Source: an uncultured Faecalibacterium sp. (GTDB lineage: Bacteria; Bacillota; Clostridia; Oscillospirales; Ruminococcaceae). From it: a stretch of DNA of 16,544 bases. The position numbers and the translations under genes were made by a program. Within the stretch, counting starts at the first letter, position 1. Each line of letters begins with the position of its first letter. The notes beneath the pieces are model-generated. The model saw only the letters and a program-made list of their open reading frames with translations, ran no database searches and was not told where the DNA came from. Positions 15,548-16,544 of the stretch are shown here, piece by piece. The DNA lies in contig CAKTCK010000044.1 of assembly GCA_934539245.1 (NCBI GenBank), positions 1-16,544 of the forward strand, in the 5' to 3' direction.

Positions 15548-15582
15548 AATAAACCTTCCGGTATGAATGGAGGCTTGACTTT

Positions 15583-16544
15583 ATGAATACCAATCAATAT
15601 ACCCAAAAGACCCTTGAGGCTCTGCAGGCCGCCCAGCAGCTGGCTGTGGAGTACCAGCACAATGCGCTGGAGCCCGCCCACCTGCTGCACGCACTGGCTG
15701 CGCAGGAAAACGGCCTGATCCCCCAGCTGCTGCAAAAGCTGAATGTTGACCCCGGCAGCTTTGCCGCCGCCGTGGCGGAAAAGCTTTCCGCGCTGCCCCG
15801 GGTGTCCGGCTCCGGTCGTGACCCCGATAAGGTCTATATCTCGCAGGCCACTGATAAGGTGCTCAGCGCCGCCGCCCGCGAAGCCAAGGCCATGAAGGAC
15901 GACTTCATCAGCGTGGAGCACCTGTTCCTTGGCCTGCTGGACGAGCAGGACCAGACCACCAGTGAGCTGTTCCGCGCCTTCAACCTGAAAAAGGACGCCT
16001 TTTTGCAGCAGCTTACCGCCGTGCGCGGCAACCAGCGGGTGACCACCGATAACCCGGAGGACACCTACAACGCGCTGCAGAAGTACGGTCAGGATCTGGT
16101 GGAGCTTGCCCGCAAGCAGAAGCTGGACCCCGTCATCGGACGCGATCAGGAGATCCGCAATGTGATCCGTATCCTGTCCCGTAAGACCAAAAACAACCCC
16201 TGCCTGATCGGCGAGCCCGGCGTTGGTAAAACTGCCATCGCTGAGGGTCTGGCGCAGCGTATCGTGCGCGGCGATGTGCCCGAAAACCTGAAAGACCGCA
16301 CCGTGTTCAGTCTGGACATGGGCGCTCTGGTGGCTGGTGCAAAGTACCGCGGCGAGTTTGAGGAGCGCTTGAAGAGCGTGCTGAACGAGGTGAAGAAGAG
16401 CGAGGGCAAGATCATCCTCTTCATCGATGAGCTGCACACCATCGTGGGTGCCGGTAAGACCGACGGTGCCATGGACGCAGGCAACCTGCTCAAGCCCATG
16501 CTGGCCCGGGGCGAGCTGCACTGCATCGGTGCGACCACGCTGGA
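15583..16544 (+). CDS. clpB: ATP-dependent chaperone ClpB (disaggregase), N-terminal part
   Basis: Hexameric AAA+ unfoldase that rescues aggregated proteins together with DnaK. The first 320 codons are present and the rest lies beyond the right edge (full family length about 860). It begins [21 protein letters not shown], the usual ClpB start, with the double Clp_N repeat to about 145. The first AAA+ domain has [20 protein letters not shown] (181-200), Walker A GEPGVGKT (210-217), the pore loop KYRGEFEER (254-262) and Walker B ILFIDE (278-283). The ATG at 15583 has GGAGG about 10 nt upstream. A cysteine (NNPCLIG) replaces the usual Val before Walker A. Regulation by HrcA is shown by the CIRCE element. 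Distinguishing ClpB from ClpC normally uses the middle domain, which is not in the window, but the N-terminal sequence is ClpB-like. Confidence 0.92.
   Translation, partial: MNTNQYTQKTLEALQAAQQLAVEYQHNALEPAHLLHALAAQENGLIPQLLQKLNVDPGSFAAAVAEKLSALPRVSGSGRDPDKVYISQATDKVLSAAAREAKAMKDDFISVEHLFLGLLDEQDQTTSELFRAFNLKKDAFLQQLTAVRGNQRVTTDNPEDTYNALQKYGQDLVELARKQKLDPVIGRDQEIRNVIRILSRKTKNNPCLIGEPGVGKTAIAEGLAQRIVRGDVPENLKDRTVFSLDMGALVAGAKYRGEFEERLKSVLNEVKKSEGKIILFIDELHTIVGAGKTDGAMDAGNLLKPMLARGELHCIGATTL

Overview
The window looks like a chromosomal segment of a moderately high-GC gut Firmicute of the Oscillospiraceae/Ruminococcaceae, most like the Faecalibacterium-Gemmiger-Subdoligranulum group. This is inferred from protein style (LivJ beginning MKKMITRRQFMAAAG, clostridial-type enolase), strong AGGAGG ribosome sites, a CIRCE operator at clpB, and a repeat resembling the short GC-rich palindromic elements I associate with that group. 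No tRNA, rRNA, CRISPR array, transposase or phage gene was seen.

Left part, minus strand (1-7251). The 5' half of asnA (ammonia-dependent asparagine synthetase) runs off the left edge. Next is a complete branched-chain amino acid ABC transporter operon, read livJ-livH-livM-livG-livF. It has a good promoter, a terminator-like hairpin in the livJ leader, another between livJ and livH, and a 36-bp palindromic terminator after livF. Upstream of it lies a MATE-family efflux protein with its own promoter.

Middle, plus strand (7340-9266). Enolase (eno) has a 13-bp-arm hairpin in its leader. It is followed by two very short ORFs (30 and 26 codons), each with a good ribosome site, that share a strong intrinsic terminator. 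A 215-bp MITE-like repeat with terminal inverted repeats follows (9291-9505).

Right part, plus strand (9577-15305). A three-gene signalling operon: (1) a soluble PAS-GGDEF-REC-HD-GYP protein with intact motifs for both making and degrading cyclic di-GMP; (2) a twin-arginine-type lipoprotein of the SBP_bac_3 amino-acid-binding family, with no transporter partner nearby; (3) a membrane hybrid histidine kinase with an extracytoplasmic sensor, HisKA/HATPase and two receiver domains. The inferred circuit is that the lipoprotein senses a solute, the kinase relays the signal, and the receiver-containing enzyme sets c-di-GMP. This is the most system-like novelty here. The operon ends in a terminator apparently built from a short copy of the same repeat family.

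Right edge. clpB (partial) has a consensus promoter, a near-perfect CIRCE element, a 20-codon Arg/Cys-rich upstream ORF and a second, degenerate CIRCE-like dyad before its start.

Recurring theme: asnA, livJ, eno, the micro-ORF pair and the GGDEF gene all carry compact GC-rich hairpins in their short leaders, ahead of the ribosome site.
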